NCBI GenBank assembly: GCA_963970005.1
Contig: CAXAMN010025250.1
Span: 1,385,164 to 1,449,163 of the forward strand
Direction of reading: 5' to 3'
Length of the DNA: 64,000 nucleotides
Source: Durusdinium trenchii
Lineage: Eukaryota; Sar; Dinophyceae; Suessiales; Symbiodiniaceae
How positions within the stretch are numbered: position 1 is the first letter of the stretch; every line of letters starts with the position of its first letter. Below, one piece after another: positions 63,410-64,000 of this stretch. The position numbers and the translations under genes were made by a program. A model generated the notes under the pieces. That model was not told where the DNA came from, made no database searches, and saw only the letters and a program-made list of their open reading frames with translations.

Positions 63410-64000
63410 GACCCTGTTTCAATGGTTTGCGGATTTGGATGAGAGGATTCCAGCTCGTATTTGCCACACTTGCATCTACTTTACCATACTTCACCAAGAC
63501 ATCAATCATTTACCTACATTGACCCCTGAAAGGACCCCCGATGTATGTAATTAAATATGCCATACATGGATTCATATGGATTCTTTGGGTTATGAAATGT
63601 GTGTATCATTGGTGCACTGGCCTGTCGTATGGAACAGGAACTTCAATTTGAGAGTGAAGATCCTTTCGGACACGGTTTGCGTTGTGGTTTGTGTGTAACA
63701 TAGTGTAACTTATTTTGGATCGACCTCCAGGGCAGCAGTACTTCTACCTTTGGACCCTCCACGTTCCTTCTTTTTTGTTTCTGCCGTTGTGGCGAAGCAG
63801 CCCACGGTTTGCAGTTTGCCTTGCCTTGCCAATAAAAGTGTCGTTTCATTTCAAAAGTGCCGTTTTTAAAAATGCTTTTACAGAGGTTGCCGGCAACAGT
63901 CGTCGTTTGTTCGGGAAAAGTCGCCACTTCAAAACCTTGACTTAGCATGGAAAACATTTCAATGCAAAAGGTGCTTCAAGACAAGATAGTTGGCGATTGG
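63410..64000. other. Right end of window, nothing recognised
   Basis: Two near-identical 9- to 10-bp words (about 63835 and 63855) and A/T-rich stretches. No coding segment was supported. Confidence 0.35.

Noticed and set aside
1..64000. Spliced-leader relics (CCATTTTGGCTCAAG-like) upstream of genes
   Set aside because: I looked for the dinoflagellate leader on both strands and saw no convincing match.
1..64000. CRISPR arrays, bacterial operons, ribosome-binding sites
   Set aside because: The window is eukaryotic; the repeats found are microsatellites, minisatellites or palindromes without regular spacers.

Overview
This 64 kb window looks like nuclear DNA of a dinoflagellate, most likely a Symbiodiniaceae-like alga. 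The evidence is: (i) two long Ty1/copia-type retrotransposons of the kind that carry a methyltransferase-like region; (ii) a multi-exon gene whose introns begin with GC, GT or GA and nearly all end AG|G, the splice-site mixture known from dinoflagellates; (iii) a short plant/dinoflagellate-type CCCTAAA tract; (iv) small GC3-rich exons scattered in AT-richer non-coding DNA. Species was not determined.

Layout. 344-8615: complete copia-type element on the minus strand with identical 173-bp LTRs, one 2594-codon open frame (gag, protease, methyltransferase-like, integrase, RT, RNase H) and a second 226-codon frame overprinted inside it. 9141-9318: last exon of an unknown gene. 10705-24125: a plus-strand gene that I assemble from about 17 small exons into a fusion of a PAPS-type sulfonucleotide reductase with a C-terminal thioredoxin/PDI-like domain. 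The exon phases add up to one 435-residue frame. A deletion-riddled copia relic lies in one of its introns. 24126-31711: mostly non-coding, with a few candidate exons, GC-rich minisatellites and an assembly gap.

31712-39910: a second copia-type element on the plus strand (157-bp identical LTRs) flanked by a perfect 62-bp direct repeat. Its gag has CCCH and CCHC zinc motifs. Its pol has lost protease and half of the methyltransferase-like region but carries integrase, RT, RNase H, a hydrophobic segment and a full five-motif dUTPase. Its priming site matches the anticodon arm of a tRNA-Met, as in Drosophila copia, whereas the first element uses the 3' end of an initiator-tRNA-Met-like molecule.

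39911-64000: a series of candidate exons, nearly all on the plus strand, of genes I cannot name. The best supported is a three-exon gene end at 40460-40928. Between them lie microsatellites, two small palindromic (MITE-like) families, a dispersed CTAGTAGTAACAAG-type repeat family with a second assembly gap, and a telomere-like tract at 63002-63024.

Exon calls outside the two retroelements were made by eye from open frames, third-position GC, splice signals and, for the reductase gene, remembered family motifs. They need transcript support. I could run no search or alignment.
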